From NCBI GenBank assembly GCA_903822825.1, contig CAIJQQ010000052.1:1-53754 (forward strand): a stretch of 53,754 nt of DNA, read 5' to 3'. The stretch comes from an uncultured Burkholderiales bacterium. Lineage in GTDB: Bacteria > Pseudomonadota > Gammaproteobacteria > Burkholderiales > Burkholderiaceae_C. Numbering within the stretch: the stretch's first letter is position 1; each line of letters begins with the position of its first letter. Shown piece by piece: positions 9,088 to 17,421 of the stretch. The notes beneath the pieces are model-generated. The model did no database searches. It was not told the origin of the DNA and worked only from the letters and a program-made list of their open reading frames with translations. A program made the translations under genes and the position numbers.

Positions 9088-9411
9088 TCAGAAAGGCAGC
9101 TTCATGCCGGGCGGCAGACCGGCGGTGAGTTTGCCCATTTTTTGCTGGGAAACTTCTTCTGCCTGACGCACAGCCGCGTTGAAGGCTGCAGCCACCAGGT
9201 CTTCCAGCATGTCCTTGTCATCGGCCAGCAAGCTGGGGTCGATGGTCACGCGGCGCACCTCGTGCTTGCAGGTCATCAGCACTTTGACGAGGCCTGAACC
9301 CGACTGACCTTCCACTTCGATGAAGGCCAGTTCGTCTTGGGCTTTTTTCAGGTTGTCCTGCATGGCTTGCGCCTGCTTCATGAGTCCGGCCAATTGTCCT
9401 TTGTTGAACAT
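9088..9411 (-). CDS. ybaB: YbaB/EbfC family nucleoid-associated protein
   Basis: Small dimeric DNA-binding protein of unclear role, almost always encoded between dnaX and recR. It has 107 residues. The N-terminus [20 protein letters not shown] and the central [20 protein letters not shown] are characteristic, and the C-terminus ends in [13 protein letters not shown]. It lies 27 bases downstream of dnaX in the same operon. Confidence 0.96.
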   Translation of the reverse strand: MFNKGQLAGLMKQAQAMQDNLKKAQDELAFIEVEGQSGSGLVKVLMTCKHEVRRVTIDPSLLADDKDMLEDLVAAAFNAAVRQAEEVSQQKMGKLTAGLPPGMKLPF

Positions 9412-9438
9412 GTTTGTCTTTCTGTCTTGGATGAAAAA

Positions 9439-11319
9439 TCAGAGGGGTTGGATGCTGCCCGGCACGATGCGCGCACCAAAGTCACGCACCATGGCTTGCA
9501 CCAGCGGATCGCTTTGAATGAGTTCTTCGGCCGCCACCATTTTGGCAGCGGCAGCCACTGCCAGGCGCTTGGCCGGGCTGTCCACCACCGGCCCGAGCTC
9601 GACCGACAAGCGCACTGCGTGGCCTGCGGCCAGCAAAGCGGCCTGCAAGCGCTCGCGGGTGCTGGGCATGTTGAGCGATTCACGCTCGATGCGCAGCAGC
9701 CACTGCTCAGTGCTGCGGTCCAGCAGTTGCGACTGCAACGCCAATTCACGCACCAGGGCGGTGATGGCGTCACTGGCCACCAACGCTTGCACCAACTCGG
9801 CCCAAAATTCACCCTCGGGTGTCAGTTGCAAAGGCACTTCAGGGCGCTTGAGTGCATCCACACGGGACGATGGCGCGGAGGCCTCGCGCACAGGCAAGGG
9901 ACGAATGGCAGGTGGAGCCACTGGGGCCGCGTTCAGCAACCCAACCGACGAATCGTCCAGGTCCTCCCAGGGCGGGATGTCCATCGCAGGTTCGCCCAAC
10001 GATGCCAGCATGTCATCGACCGACGGCTCCGGATTGACGGGCGGCATGGCGGGCGACAAAGTCGGGGTAGCCCGCGGAGGAGCAAGGGAAACAACCGAAG
10101 GGGCAGCCAAAGGCTTGACTGGCGTTGGAGCGACAACAGGCGTGTGGGTGGTCGCTGCAGCGCGGGCTGTTTCAGCCCGAGGCGTCAGTTGAGGACTTTT
10201 TTTTTCAGCCGCCCCGCTTGCGGGTTTGAAAGCCAACAAGCGAAGCAGCACCATGGTGAGCGCCGCGTATTCGTCGGGCGCGAGCCCCAGCTCGGTGCGT
10301 CCGTGCAAACAGAGGCTGTAGAGCAACTGGGTTTCTTCTGCCGACATCCGCTCGGCCAGCTCGACCAAAGTCGGCGCATCCGGGTCATCGGCATCCTGCG
10401 TCAGGCCAGGCACTGCCTGCATGACGGCCATGCGTTGGAGCACGGTGCTCATGTCTTCGAGCGTGGCCGCAGCAGACACGCCATGCAAACGCAAGTCATC
10501 CACCAGCGACACGACAGAGGCGCCATCTGCATCGGCCAAAGCACGGATCAGGTTGAGCACATGGCTCCGGTCCACGCTGCCCAGCATCTGGCGCACGCCT
10601 GCTTCGAGCAACTGGCCACTGCCAAATGCAATGGCTTGGTCGGTGAGGCTCAGAGCGTCCCGCATCGAGCCGCGTGCAGCGCGAGACAGCAAACGCAAGG
10701 CACCCGGCTCTGACGTCAGGCTTTCGGCGGCCAGCACGCGGGTCAAATGTTCGAAAACCGTCTCCGGTGCCATCGGCCGCAGGTTGAACTGCAAGCAGCG
10801 CGAGAGCACCGTGACAGGCACCTTTTGCGGGTCGGTCGTGGCCAGCACGAACTTGAGGTATTCGGGGGGCTCTTCGAGCGTTTTCAACATCGCGTTGAAC
10901 GCGGGGTTGGTGAGCATGTGCACCTCGTCGATCACGAAGACCTTGAAGCGCCCCTGCACGGGTTTGTAGACCGCTTGCTCCAGCAGGCTCTGCACCTCGT
11001 CCACCCCGCGGTTGGAGGCGGCGTCGAGCTCGGTGTAATCGACAAAACGGCCCGCATCGATGTCGCGGCAAGCTTGGCAAACGCCACAGGGCTCGGCCGT
11101 GATGCCGCCCTGCCCGTCTGCCCCCTGGCAGTTGAGCGACTTGGCCAGGATGCGCGACACTGTGGTCTTGCCCACCCCGCGCGTACCGGTGAACAAGTAC
11201 GCGTGGTGCAGCCGCTGCTGGGTCAATGCATTGCTCAAGGCCTGAACCACGTGCTCCTGCCCCACCATTTCGGTGAAAGAGCGCGGGCGGTACTTGCGGG
11301 CCAGGACGTGGTAGGACAT
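9439..11319 (-). CDS. dnaX: DNA polymerase III subunit tau (and probably gamma)
   Basis: Clamp-loader ATPase that organises the replisome. It has 626 residues. Domain I has Walker A (FTGTRGVGKTTVSRIL), a four-Cys zinc module (NCQG...CGVCQAC) and the DEVH-type Walker B in VFVIDEVHML. Domains II-III run to about residue 370. A Pro/Ala/Thr-rich linker (about 375-470) precedes the C-terminal part that in tau binds the polymerase and helicase. Exactly at the domain III/linker boundary the coding strand has nine consecutive A (codons 372-375, E-K-K-S). Slippage of one base in either direction ends translation within a few codons, giving a 377- or 382-residue gamma-like protein. No Shine-Dalgarno precedes the ATG; TAGAAT lies 6 bases upstream. 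Confidence 0.97.
   Translation of the reverse strand: MSYHVLARKYRPRSFTEMVGQEHVVQALSNALTQQRLHHAYLFTGTRGVGKTTVSRILAKSLNCQGADGQGGITAEPCGVCQACRDIDAGRFVDYTELDAASNRGVDEVQSLLEQAVYKPVQGRFKVFVIDEVHMLTNPAFNAMLKTLEEPPEYLKFVLATTDPQKVPVTVLSRCLQFNLRPMAPETVFEHLTRVLAAESLTSEPGALRLLSRAARGSMRDALSLTDQAIAFGSGQLLEAGVRQMLGSVDRSHVLNLIRALADADGASVVSLVDDLRLHGVSAAATLEDMSTVLQRMAVMQAVPGLTQDADDPDAPTLVELAERMSAEETQLLYSLCLHGRTELGLAPDEYAALTMVLLRLLAFKPASGAAEKKSPQLTPRAETARAAATTHTPVVAPTPVKPLAAPSVVSLAPPRATPTLSPAMPPVNPEPSVDDMLASLGEPAMDIPPWEDLDDSSVGLLNAAPVAPPAIRPLPVREASAPSSRVDALKRPEVPLQLTPEGEFWAELVQALVASDAITALVRELALQSQLLDRSTEQWLLRIERESLNMPSTRERLQAALLAAGHAVRLSVELGPVVDSPAKRLAVAAAAKMVAAEELIQSDPLVQAMVRDFGARIVPGSIQPL
10197..10205 (-). 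other. A9 slippery run in dnaX (candidate programmed slippage site)
   Basis: On the coding strand the run reads G-A9-GT, codons GAA AAA AAA AGT (residues 372-375). One extra A (or a -1 shift) gives K-S-S-T-D-A-S-G then TGA. One A fewer (or a +1 shift) gives V-L-N then TGA. A small GC hairpin (CCCG-CAAG-CGGG, 10213-10224) lies 7 bases upstream on the coding strand. Thermus thermophilus dnaX makes gamma by transcriptional slippage on A9, and E. coli dnaX by ribosomal -1 shift on A6G. The run and stops are seen; slippage is inferred. Confidence 0.6.
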
Positions 11320-11325
11320 GGGGGG

Positions 11326-11331
11326 ATTCTA
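11326..11331 (-). promoter_or_regulatory. -10-like TAGAAT six bases before dnaX ATG
   Basis: On the coding strand TAGAAT is followed by CCCCCC and ATG. A start point about 7 bases after the hexamer would fall at the A of the start codon, so the dnaX mRNA may be leaderless. No convincing -35 is seen. Confidence 0.4.
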
Positions 11332-11435
11332 TCGGGCTGCGACCGTCCTTTCTAAGGAAAGAAAGACAATACGGCCAGTTCGCAATGGAACGTAAATTAA
11401 GTGCGCCCGGCCACAGAATAAGCCCGGCGCTCGCC

Positions 11436-11441
11436 TACAAT
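11436..11441 (+). promoter_or_regulatory. -10 element TACAAT of the SRP RNA gene
   Basis: TACAAT ends 7 bases before the predicted 5' end of the SRP RNA at 11449, the normal -10 to start spacing. The -35 region is not clear. Confidence 0.55.
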
Positions 11442-11448
11442 CAACCCC

Positions 11449-11542
11449 GACGGGCCTTCCCGCATGGTGAAGCGGCCAACCGGGTCAGGTGGGGAACCAA
11501 GCAGCCCTAACTGTGGAGCCAGTGCCGGGGTCAAGGCTCGTC
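11449..11542 (+). ncRNA. ffs: Small signal recognition particle RNA (4.5S type)
   Basis: RNA core of the bacterial SRP, which binds Ffh and targets membrane proteins. The conserved apical Ffh-binding region is present: GGGTCAGG, then GGGGAA, then CAAGCAGCCC, matching the E. coli GGUCAGGUCCGGAAGGAAGCAGCC segment. The two ends pair as a rod: GACGGGCCTT at 11449-11458 pairs with AAGGCTCGTC at 11533-11542 with one G-U. It lies beside dnaX, divergently oriented, with its own -10. Ends are set by pairing and may be off by a few bases. A short open frame over it is spurious. Confidence 0.92.
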
Positions 11543-11606
11543 ACCTTACAACCCATGTGCTTGTCAGAATCGATGCCAACGGCTTGCCCTCCATTTCAGA
11601 CGGCAA

Positions 11607-11630
11607 AAAACCCGGACCATGCCGGGTTTT
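11607..11630. terminator. Bidirectional intrinsic terminator between ffs and the small gene at 11672
   Basis: AAAACCCGG-accatg-CCGGGTTTT. On the minus strand the stem is followed by a longer T run (TTTTTT), about 40 bases after the stop of the gene at 11672-11965, so it mainly serves that gene; on the plus strand it can end read-through from ffs. Confidence 0.75.
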
Positions 11631-11671
11631 GAAAAACATCCCGGCTCAGGCCAGGGGCATGGATCACAGTT

Positions 11672-11965
11672 TCAAGCCATGTGGCGACGCAGCATCGGGA
11701 ACGGAATGGTTTTGGCCTTGTGCTGCACAGCGCGCTTGGGCACCGACTGACCAGCTTGGATGAACTGCGACACCAGCGCATCGGCTTCTGGGTGAGCACC
11801 AGTTCGGCTGGCTTCGAAATGGAAACGGGTCTGTTGGGACATTTGTGCAACAAAATTTTGCGGGTAATCCCTGACATTGAAGCCCCGCAAAGCCATCACT
11901 TTCATGAAGGCGTTGGCGGCCTCTTCGACGGCAACTTGGTATTCAGTGGAAGCAACTGGGGTCAT
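11672..11965 (-). CDS. Small protein of unknown function
   Basis: A 97-residue protein that I do not recognise. The start MTPVASTEYQVAVEEAANAF at 11965 has GAGGA 6-7 bases upstream, preferred over a 115-residue frame to 12019. The N-terminal half looks helical and amphipathic (AVEEAANAFMKVMALRG), followed by MSQQTRFHFEASRTG and a basic C-terminus (KAKTIPFPMLRRHMA). There is no signal peptide or membrane segment. It has its own terminator and lies between the SRP RNA and a flavoprotein gene. The composition and strong Shine-Dalgarno argue that it is a real gene. Confidence 0.65.
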   Translation of the reverse strand: MTPVASTEYQVAVEEAANAFMKVMALRGFNVRDYPQNFVAQMSQQTRFHFEASRTGAHPEADALVSQFIQAGQSVPKRAVQHKAKTIPFPMLRRHMA

Positions 11966-12046
11966 GTCATCCTCATGGGCATTTTGTTTTAACCACCCTT
12001 TAACGCGTCCAAAGGCCAACTGGAATACACGATTTGTTAAATTTTG

Positions 12047-13348
12047 TCACTTCCAACCCAAAATACCTTCGGCAGCCCGTTTCCCACTGGCCAGGCAAGC
12101 GGTCAGCAAGTAGCCCCCGGTTGGCGCTTCCCAATCGAGCATCTCGCCTGCACAAAACACCCCTGGCAATTGGGTAAGCATGAGCTCAGGGGTCAATGCC
12201 CCTTCGGTCACCCCACCGGCCGTGCTGATGGCTTCGGCCATCGGTCGCGCGGCCTTGAGGGCCACATCCAGGCCTTTGATGGCCCTGGCCAGTGCTTGGG
12301 GCTGCGTCCAAATTTCCGCAGGACACAACTCGTGGATCAGCCCCATCTTGACGCCTTGCAAGCCCAAGCGCCCCTTGAGGTGGCTGGACCAGCTGCGGCT
12401 GCCTCGGGGCCGTTTGACTTCTGCCAGCACCTGCTCATAAGGCTTGTCGGGTAACAAGTCCAGCTCAAAATGGGCTGTCCCCGTCTGCCGCAAAGCATCC
12501 CTCAAACTGGCCGAAGCGGCATAAATCAGGCTGCCCTCGACCCCGGTTTGGGTGAGAACGAACTCGCCTTTGCGACCTTGGTTCACCCCATCCGACCCGG
12601 GCACGCCCAACTTGAGCACGACGGACTTCAGGGGCTCTCCAGCAAAACGACTTCGAAAGTGTTCGCTCCAGCCTTGGCCCTCGCGGCCCAGCACATCGAA
12701 CCCGCAATTGGCGGGCTGCAGGGCCGCAATATCGACCCCTTTCGGCGAAAGCAAGGCAGTCCAGCTGCCGTCCGAACCCAGACGCGGCCAGCTGCCGCCC
12801 CCCAGCGCCAGCAAGGTCACTTGGGCCTTGACCTTGATCGGTGCCTGGCCCTCGCCGCGGGCAAACACCAGCAAACCATCTTCCCAACCTTGCCAACGGT
12901 GGCGCATGTGGAACTGAACCGGCACGCCCGATTGGGGGTGACGCAATCGGTGCAGCCAAGCGCGCAACAAAGGAGCAGCTTTCATCTCGGTAGGGAACAC
13001 CCGCCCTGAAGAGCCAATGAATGTGTCAATGCCCAGCGACTGCGTCCAAGAGCGAACTTGATCACCGTCCATGCCGTTGAGCCAGTGGCTCACCCATGTC
13101 TGCGCTGCCGCGTAGCGCTGGTCAAACTGTGGGCGAGGCTCGGAATGCGTGAGGTTCAGACCACCCCGGCCAGCCAACAAGAACTTGCGCCCTACCGAGG
13201 GCATGGCATCAAACAGATGCACCGAGCGCCCGGCATGGGCCAGCAAGTCAGCGGCCATCAACCCGGCCGGACCACCCCCCACAATCCCGACCTCCACTTT
13301 GAGAGGGTTTGAAGAGGAAGCCGGAGAATCAGAAGTAGGCAAGGACAT
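12047..13348 (-). CDS. NAD(P)/FAD-dependent oxidoreductase, HI0933/YhiN family
   Basis: Flavoprotein of the HI0933-like family (TIGR03862 type); the reaction is not known. It has 433 residues. The N-terminal FAD-binding Rossmann motif [21 protein letters not shown] is at about 21-41, followed by the family signature [18 protein letters not shown]. The C-terminus has [13 protein letters not shown] and [20 protein letters not shown], the second FAD-contact region typical of this family. It is divergent from trxA across about 100 bases. ACCAAT lies 7 bases before the ATG, a weak candidate for the same leaderless arrangement seen elsewhere in the window. Confidence 0.9.
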   Translation of the reverse strand: MSLPTSDSPASSSNPLKVEVGIVGGGPAGLMAADLLAHAGRSVHLFDAMPSVGRKFLLAGRGGLNLTHSEPRPQFDQRYAAAQTWVSHWLNGMDGDQVRSWTQSLGIDTFIGSSGRVFPTEMKAAPLLRAWLHRLRHPQSGVPVQFHMRHRWQGWEDGLLVFARGEGQAPIKVKAQVTLLALGGGSWPRLGSDGSWTALLSPKGVDIAALQPANCGFDVLGREGQGWSEHFRSRFAGEPLKSVVLKLGVPGSDGVNQGRKGEFVLTQTGVEGSLIYAASASLRDALRQTGTAHFELDLLPDKPYEQVLAEVKRPRGSRSWSSHLKGRLGLQGVKMGLIHELCPAEIWTQPQALARAIKGLDVALKAARPMAEAISTAGGVTEGALTPELMLTQLPGVFCAGEMLDWEAPTGGYLLTACLASGKRAAEGILGWK

Positions 13349-13449
13349 GGGTGCAATTGGTAGAGCCTCCGCGACAGTCGGGGCATTGTGATTCTGTCAA
13401 AATAGAATGCAACTTTAGCTGCATATTCACTCTTCAAAAGGAACAGGCC

Positions 13450-13782
13450 ATGGCCAGCGATCTGATCAAACACGTTTCTGACGCCTCATTTGATGCCGAT
13501 GTTGTCAACGCGGGCCAGCCCGTGGTGGTCGACTTTTGGGCCGAATGGTGCGGTCCTTGCAAAATGATCGCGCCCATCCTGGACGAGGTCGCAGGCGCTT
13601 ACCAAGGCAAGCTGCAGGTGGCCAAAATGAATGTCGATGAGAACCGTGACATCCCGGCCAAGTTCGGCATTCGCGGCATTCCCACCTTGATGCTGTTCAA
13701 AGATGGCAAGCTGGCCGCCACCAAAGTCGGCGCCATGAGCAAGGCACAGCTGACCGCATTCATCGACCAGCAATTGGCCTGA
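13450..13782 (+). CDS. trxA: Thioredoxin 1
   Basis: Cytoplasmic protein-disulfide reductant. It has 110 residues from the ATG at 13450, which is preceded by AAAGGAAC at Shine-Dalgarno distance; the longer frame to 13351 has no homology. The active site WCGPC is at residues 33-37 in [20 protein letters not shown], and the cis-Pro is in [14 protein letters not shown]. It is followed by an intrinsic terminator and then rho, the conserved Burkholderiales order. Confidence 0.97.
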   Translation: MASDLIKHVSDASFDADVVNAGQPVVVDFWAEWCGPCKMIAPILDEVAGAYQGKLQVAKMNVDENRDIPAKFGIRGIPTLMLFKDGKLAATKVGAMSKAQLTAFIDQQLA

Positions 13783-13803
13783 GTCCCCAAGACCTGCTCT
13801 GCG

Positions 13804-13832
13804 ACCGGGACAATGCGTCCCGGTTTTCGTTT
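13804..13832 (+). terminator. Intrinsic terminator after trxA
   Basis: Perfect 8-bp stem ACCGGGAC/GTCCCGGT with loop AATGC and a following T-rich tract (TTTCGTTTC). It lies 22 bases after the trxA stop and separates trxA from rho. Confidence 0.8.
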
Positions 13833-14012
13833 CTGGCGATGGCCTCTGAAAACCTGTCATAATTTCTCTCAGCAAGCACCTGACAGGGTGTTCCTGCTCA
13901 AAGTCATCGGCACTTGACCTCGCTGTTACAGGACGTGCCGAATCTGAACCCCACTCCCCCGGTTTTTTCTGCTCACGGCCTCAACAAGCCGTTTTGATAC
14001 AGGCCATTTCCC
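13833..14012 (+). promoter_or_regulatory. rho upstream region with a CCTGTCA/TGACAGG inverted repeat
   Basis: This 180-base gap must hold the rho promoter and leader. A -10-like CATAAT is at 13858-13863 without a clear -35. CCTGTCA (13853-13859) and TGACAGG (13881-13887) could pair across 21 bases. rho is autoregulated in E. coli through its leader; whether this repeat takes part is unknown. Confidence 0.3.
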
Positions 14013-15275
14013 ATGCATTTGAATGAACTCAAGGCACTTCATGTGTCTGAACTCCTGAAGCAAGCCGACACGCTCGAAATCGAGAACACAGGCCGCATGC
14101 GCAAGCAGGAGCTGATGTTTGCCATCATCAAAAAGCGGGCCAAAGCAGGCGAACAAGTCTTCGCAGACGGCGTGCTCGAGATCTTGCCCGATGGTTTTGG
14201 CTTTTTGCGCAGCCCCGATTCGAGCTACACAGCATCCACCGACGACATTTACATCAGTCCCAGTCAGGTTCGCAGGTTCAACCTGCACACGGGCGACATG
14301 ATCGAGGGCGAAGTGCGCATTCCCAAAGACGGCGAGCGCTACTTTGCCCTGACCAAGCTGGACCAGGTCAACGGCGACCTGCCCGAGAACAACAAGCACA
14401 AGGTCATGTTCGAGAACTTGACACCCCTGTTCCCCAAAGAACAGATGCGTCTGGAACGTGACATCAAGGGCGAAGAGAACATCACCGCCCGCGTGATCGA
14501 CATCATTGCCCCCCTGGGCCGAGGCCAGCGCGCCCTGATCGTGGCCCAGCCCAAGTCGGGCAAGACCGTGATGATGCAGCAGATTGCCCACGCCATCACC
14601 GCCAACTACCCCGATGTGCACCTGATGGTGCTGCTGGTGGACGAACGGCCCGAAGAAGTGACCGAGATGCAGCGCAGCGTGCGCGGCGAAGTGATCTCGT
14701 CCACCTTCGACGAACCCGCGTCGCGCCACGTGCACGTGGCCGAAATGGTGATCGAACGCGCCAAGCGCTTGGTTGAGCTGAAAAAAGACGTGGTCATCCT
14801 GCTGGACTCCATCACCCGCCTGGCCCGTGCCTACAACAACGTGGTGCCTTCTTCGGGCAAAGTGTTGTCGGGTGGTGTGGACGCCAATGCCTTGCAGCGC
14901 CCCAAGCGCTTCTTTGGTGCTGCGCGCAACGTGGAGGAAGGCGGGAGCCTGACCATCATTGCCACCGCCTTGGTCGACACCGGCAGCCGGATGGACGAAG
15001 TGATCTTTGAAGAATTCAAGGGCACCGGCAACTGCGAAATCCACCTGGAGCGCCGCCTGTACGAAAAGCGCGTGTTCCCAGCCATCAACCTGAACCGCAG
15101 CGGCACCCGCCGCGAAGAGCTTTTGCTGCAGCCCGAAGTGCTGCAAAAAACACGCATCCTGCGCCAGTTCATGTACAACATGGACGAAATCGAGGCCATG
15201 GAAATGGTCTTGAAGAGCATGAAGGCGACCAAGTCCAACGTCGAATTCTTCGACATGATGAGACGCGGCGGCTGA
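14013..15275 (+). CDS. rho: Transcription termination factor Rho
   Basis: Hexameric RNA-dependent ATPase/helicase that ends transcription. It has 420 residues (E. coli 419). The N-terminal domain starts [20 protein letters not shown]. The cold-shock-like RNA-binding domain includes [20 protein letters not shown]. Walker A is in [14 protein letters not shown], Walker B in [20 protein letters not shown] with the Q-loop downstream ([20 protein letters not shown]). It sits between trxA and rpmE2; a separate promoter drives rpmE2. Confidence 0.98.
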   Translation: MHLNELKALHVSELLKQADTLEIENTGRMRKQELMFAIIKKRAKAGEQVFADGVLEILPDGFGFLRSPDSSYTASTDDIYISPSQVRRFNLHTGDMIEGEVRIPKDGERYFALTKLDQVNGDLPENNKHKVMFENLTPLFPKEQMRLERDIKGEENITARVIDIIAPLGRGQRALIVAQPKSGKTVMMQQIAHAITANYPDVHLMVLLVDERPEEVTEMQRSVRGEVISSTFDEPASRHVHVAEMVIERAKRLVELKKDVVILLDSITRLARAYNNVVPSSGKVLSGGVDANALQRPKRFFGAARNVEEGGSLTIIATALVDTGSRMDEVIFEEFKGTGNCEIHLERRLYEKRVFPAINLNRSGTRREELLLQPEVLQKTRILRQFMYNMDEIEAMEMVLKSMKATKSNVEFFDMMRRGG

Positions 15276-15280
15276 CCGCC

Positions 15281-15286
15281 TATAAT
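15281..15286 (+). promoter_or_regulatory. Consensus -10 TATAAT upstream of rpmE2
   Basis: TATAAT starts 6 bases after the rho stop codon and 72 bases before the rpmE2 ATG. The -35 match is poor. It suggests a dedicated promoter for the L31 gene. Confidence 0.5.
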
Positions 15287-15357
15287 CCAAGGTTTTGCGG
15301 AAAGTGCGCACAGATTGGCTGGGGCGTGGCTACCGTGGTTTCAAAAAGGAAAAACCC

Positions 15358-15615
15358 ATGAAAGACGGCATTCACCCGAACTACCGTGAAGTTTGCTTCC
15401 AGGACATGTCCAACGGCTTCAAGTTCGTGACCCGGTCCTGCGCCAACACCAAAGAAATGATCAAGATGGAAGACGGCCGCGAACTGCCTTGGTTCAAGCT
15501 TGACACCACCAGCGAATCGCACCCCTTCTACACTGGCACGCAAAAGTCGGTGGACAACATGGGTGGCCGCGTGGAACGCTTCCGCAACCGTTTCGGCAAG
15601 ACCACTGCAAAGTAA
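15358..15615 (+). CDS. rpmE2: 50S ribosomal protein L31, type B
   Basis: Large-subunit ribosomal protein. It has 85 residues from the ATG at 15358, which is preceded by [30 protein letters not shown] and [20 protein letters not shown] are type B signatures. It lacks the paired CxxC zinc ligands of type A; only two isolated Cys are present, so it should be zinc-independent. An intrinsic terminator follows 20 bases after the stop. Confidence 0.96.
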   Translation: MKDGIHPNYREVCFQDMSNGFKFVTRSCANTKEMIKMEDGRELPWFKLDTTSESHPFYTGTQKSVDNMGGRVERFRNRFGKTTAK

Positions 15616-15634
15616 GCCTGCCGCCACGAGCGAC

Positions 15635-15671
15635 AAGGGCAGCCCGGGCAACCGGCCTGCCCTTTTGTTTT
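15635..15671 (+). terminator. Intrinsic terminator after rpmE2
   Basis: Stem AAGGGCAG (15635-15642) with CTGCCCTT (15657-15664), 14-base loop, then TTGTTTT. Confidence 0.75.
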
Positions 15672-15714
15672 GGGCTTCACTCAACTTCAAGCCAGACCTG
15701 CTATCTTTCCCACC

Positions 15715-17418
15715 GTGAATCAGACCAGCCCCGCACTTGTTGCCCAAAATGCCGTTCGGCGCTTGCCGCGCGCGGCACTGATCTTGTTGAGCCTGGCGTA
15801 TGTGCTGCCGGGTTTTTTGGGGCGAACGCCCTGGAAGGCGTTTGACATCGAAGCCTTCGGCTTCATGCTGCAACTGGCCAGGCCCGAAGCAGGGGCCACG
15901 GTCAGCTGGCTGCAACCCACCTTGCTAGGGCAAGTCGACACCAGTTTGGCCTTGTTGCCCACTTGGCTTGGCGCGCTCTTCATTCGCTTGGCCCCCTTGG
16001 GAGCAGAGGCATATGCAGCGCGGCTGCCCTTCATGGCCATGCTGGGCCTCACGCTGGCAACGACTTGGTACGCCGTCTATGGGCTCGCTCGCAGCGATGC
16101 GGCGCAGCCCGTGGCGTTCGCCTTCGGTGGTGAGGCTCGCCCCGCCGATTACGCACGTGCACTGGCCGATGGGGGTCTGCTGGCCTTGCTGGCTTGCCTG
16201 GGGTTGGCGCGGATTTCACACGAGATCACCCCTGCCTTGAGCCAACTGTGCTTCACATCTGTGCTGTTTTGCGGACTGGCCACGTTGCCAAGGCGTTGGA
16301 GGCTGAGCCTTCTGGCCATCACCACCGGCATGCTGGGGTTGACACTTTCGGGTGCCCCGGCCCTGTCGCTCATTCTGGGCGCCGGGGGACTTATGGTCAG
16401 ATCTGTGGCTCAGCCCAACCGCTCAGAGCGACGCCTCAACATGCTGGAGATTGGCTTGTTGGCCTTGGTATGCCTGCTGTCCATCACTTTGGCAGGGGCA
16501 CTCGATTTATGGCGGTGGCGCATCGCACCGCACACTTGGAGCGAGGTCAACGGATTTGCCCGCTTGTTGGTTTGGTTTACCTGGCCAGCAGGGCCGCTGG
16601 CCATCTGGGCGCTTTGGCGCTGGCGCTACCAACTGGCGCACGCTTGGCAATTTCCGCACATTGGATTGCCCGTTTGGTTCACCCTGGTCACTGTCAGCGC
16701 AACGTGGCTCACCAACATGAGCGATCGGGCCTTGCTGACGGCCTTGCCCGCCATCGCTTCGCTGGCGGCCTTTGCCTTGCCCACGCTTCGGCGCAGCCTG
16801 GGGGCGCTCATCGATTGGTTCACGCTGCTGTTCTTCAGCGCCTGCGCACTCATCATCTGGGGTGTCTGGATCTCCATGGAAACCGGTTTTCCGCAGCAAC
16901 CGGCCAAAAACGTCGCCAGAGCCGCGCCCGAATTTGTGCACGGATTTTCCCCGGGCCTGTTCATCACGGCCTTGCTCGCCACAATGGTGTGGTGCGCCAT
17001 GGTCCGGTGGCGCACAGGCCGGCATCAACCCGCCATCTGGAAAACCTTGGTGCTGCCCGCAGCCGGGGCCACCCTGTGCTGGCTCCTGCTGATGACACTG
17101 TGGTTGCCCTTGCTCAACCACGGCCGAAGTTACGAGCCGCTCGTGCGGAAAATTCAGGCCGTCACAGGCCCCGTGTCGTGCATGCAATACGCAGGATTGA
17201 ACACCGCACAAGGGGCAGGCTTGATGTACCACGGCAAGGTCAGATTGCAAAAAGCTGGCGAACCTTCTGAAGGGTGCGCTTGGTTGATCATGGACAGCGA
17301 CCACTTGCCCGCGCTTGAAACCCAGATCCAACAACTGGGCTGGACCGAGTTCAGCCGCGTGCGCCGACCCACGGACAATTTCGAGACCATGGTGCTCTAC
17401 AAGCCCACACAGGACTGA
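15715..17418 (+). CDS. Polytopic membrane protein, possibly GT-C (ArnT-like) glycosyltransferase
   Basis: A 567-residue inner-membrane protein with about 11-12 hydrophobic segments and a soluble C-terminal part of about 85 residues. The GTG at 15715 is taken as start; the frame extends 15 codons upstream into the rpmE2 terminator region. The layout (short N-terminus, first helix, then a periplasmic loop with acidic residues in RTPWKAFDIEAFG, many helices, soluble C-end) resembles ArnT/PMT-type GT-C enzymes that use polyprenyl-linked sugars, but I see no decisive motif. Its stop is 3 bases before a MATE exporter gene, so the two are co-transcribed. Function is not established. Confidence 0.7.
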   Translation: MNQTSPALVAQNAVRRLPRAALILLSLAYVLPGFLGRTPWKAFDIEAFGFMLQLARPEAGATVSWLQPTLLGQVDTSLALLPTWLGALFIRLAPLGAEAYAARLPFMAMLGLTLATTWYAVYGLARSDAAQPVAFAFGGEARPADYARALADGGLLALLACLGLARISHEITPALSQLCFTSVLFCGLATLPRRWRLSLLAITTGMLGLTLSGAPALSLILGAGGLMVRSVAQPNRSERRLNMLEIGLLALVCLLSITLAGALDLWRWRIAPHTWSEVNGFARLLVWFTWPAGPLAIWALWRWRYQLAHAWQFPHIGLPVWFTLVTVSATWLTNMSDRALLTALPAIASLAAFALPTLRRSLGALIDWFTLLFFSACALIIWGVWISMETGFPQQPAKNVARAAPEFVHGFSPGLFITALLATMVWCAMVRWRTGRHQPAIWKTLVLPAAGATLCWLLLMTLWLPLLNHGRSYEPLVRKIQAVTGPVSCMQYAGLNTAQGAGLMYHGKVRLQKAGEPSEGCAWLIMDSDHLPALETQIQQLGWTEFSRVRRPTDNFETMVLYKPTQD

Positions 17419-17421
17419 TCG

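Noticed and set aside
11464..11763. 99-codon open frame over the SRP RNA
   Set aside because: It reads through the conserved SRP RNA and a terminator; not a protein gene.
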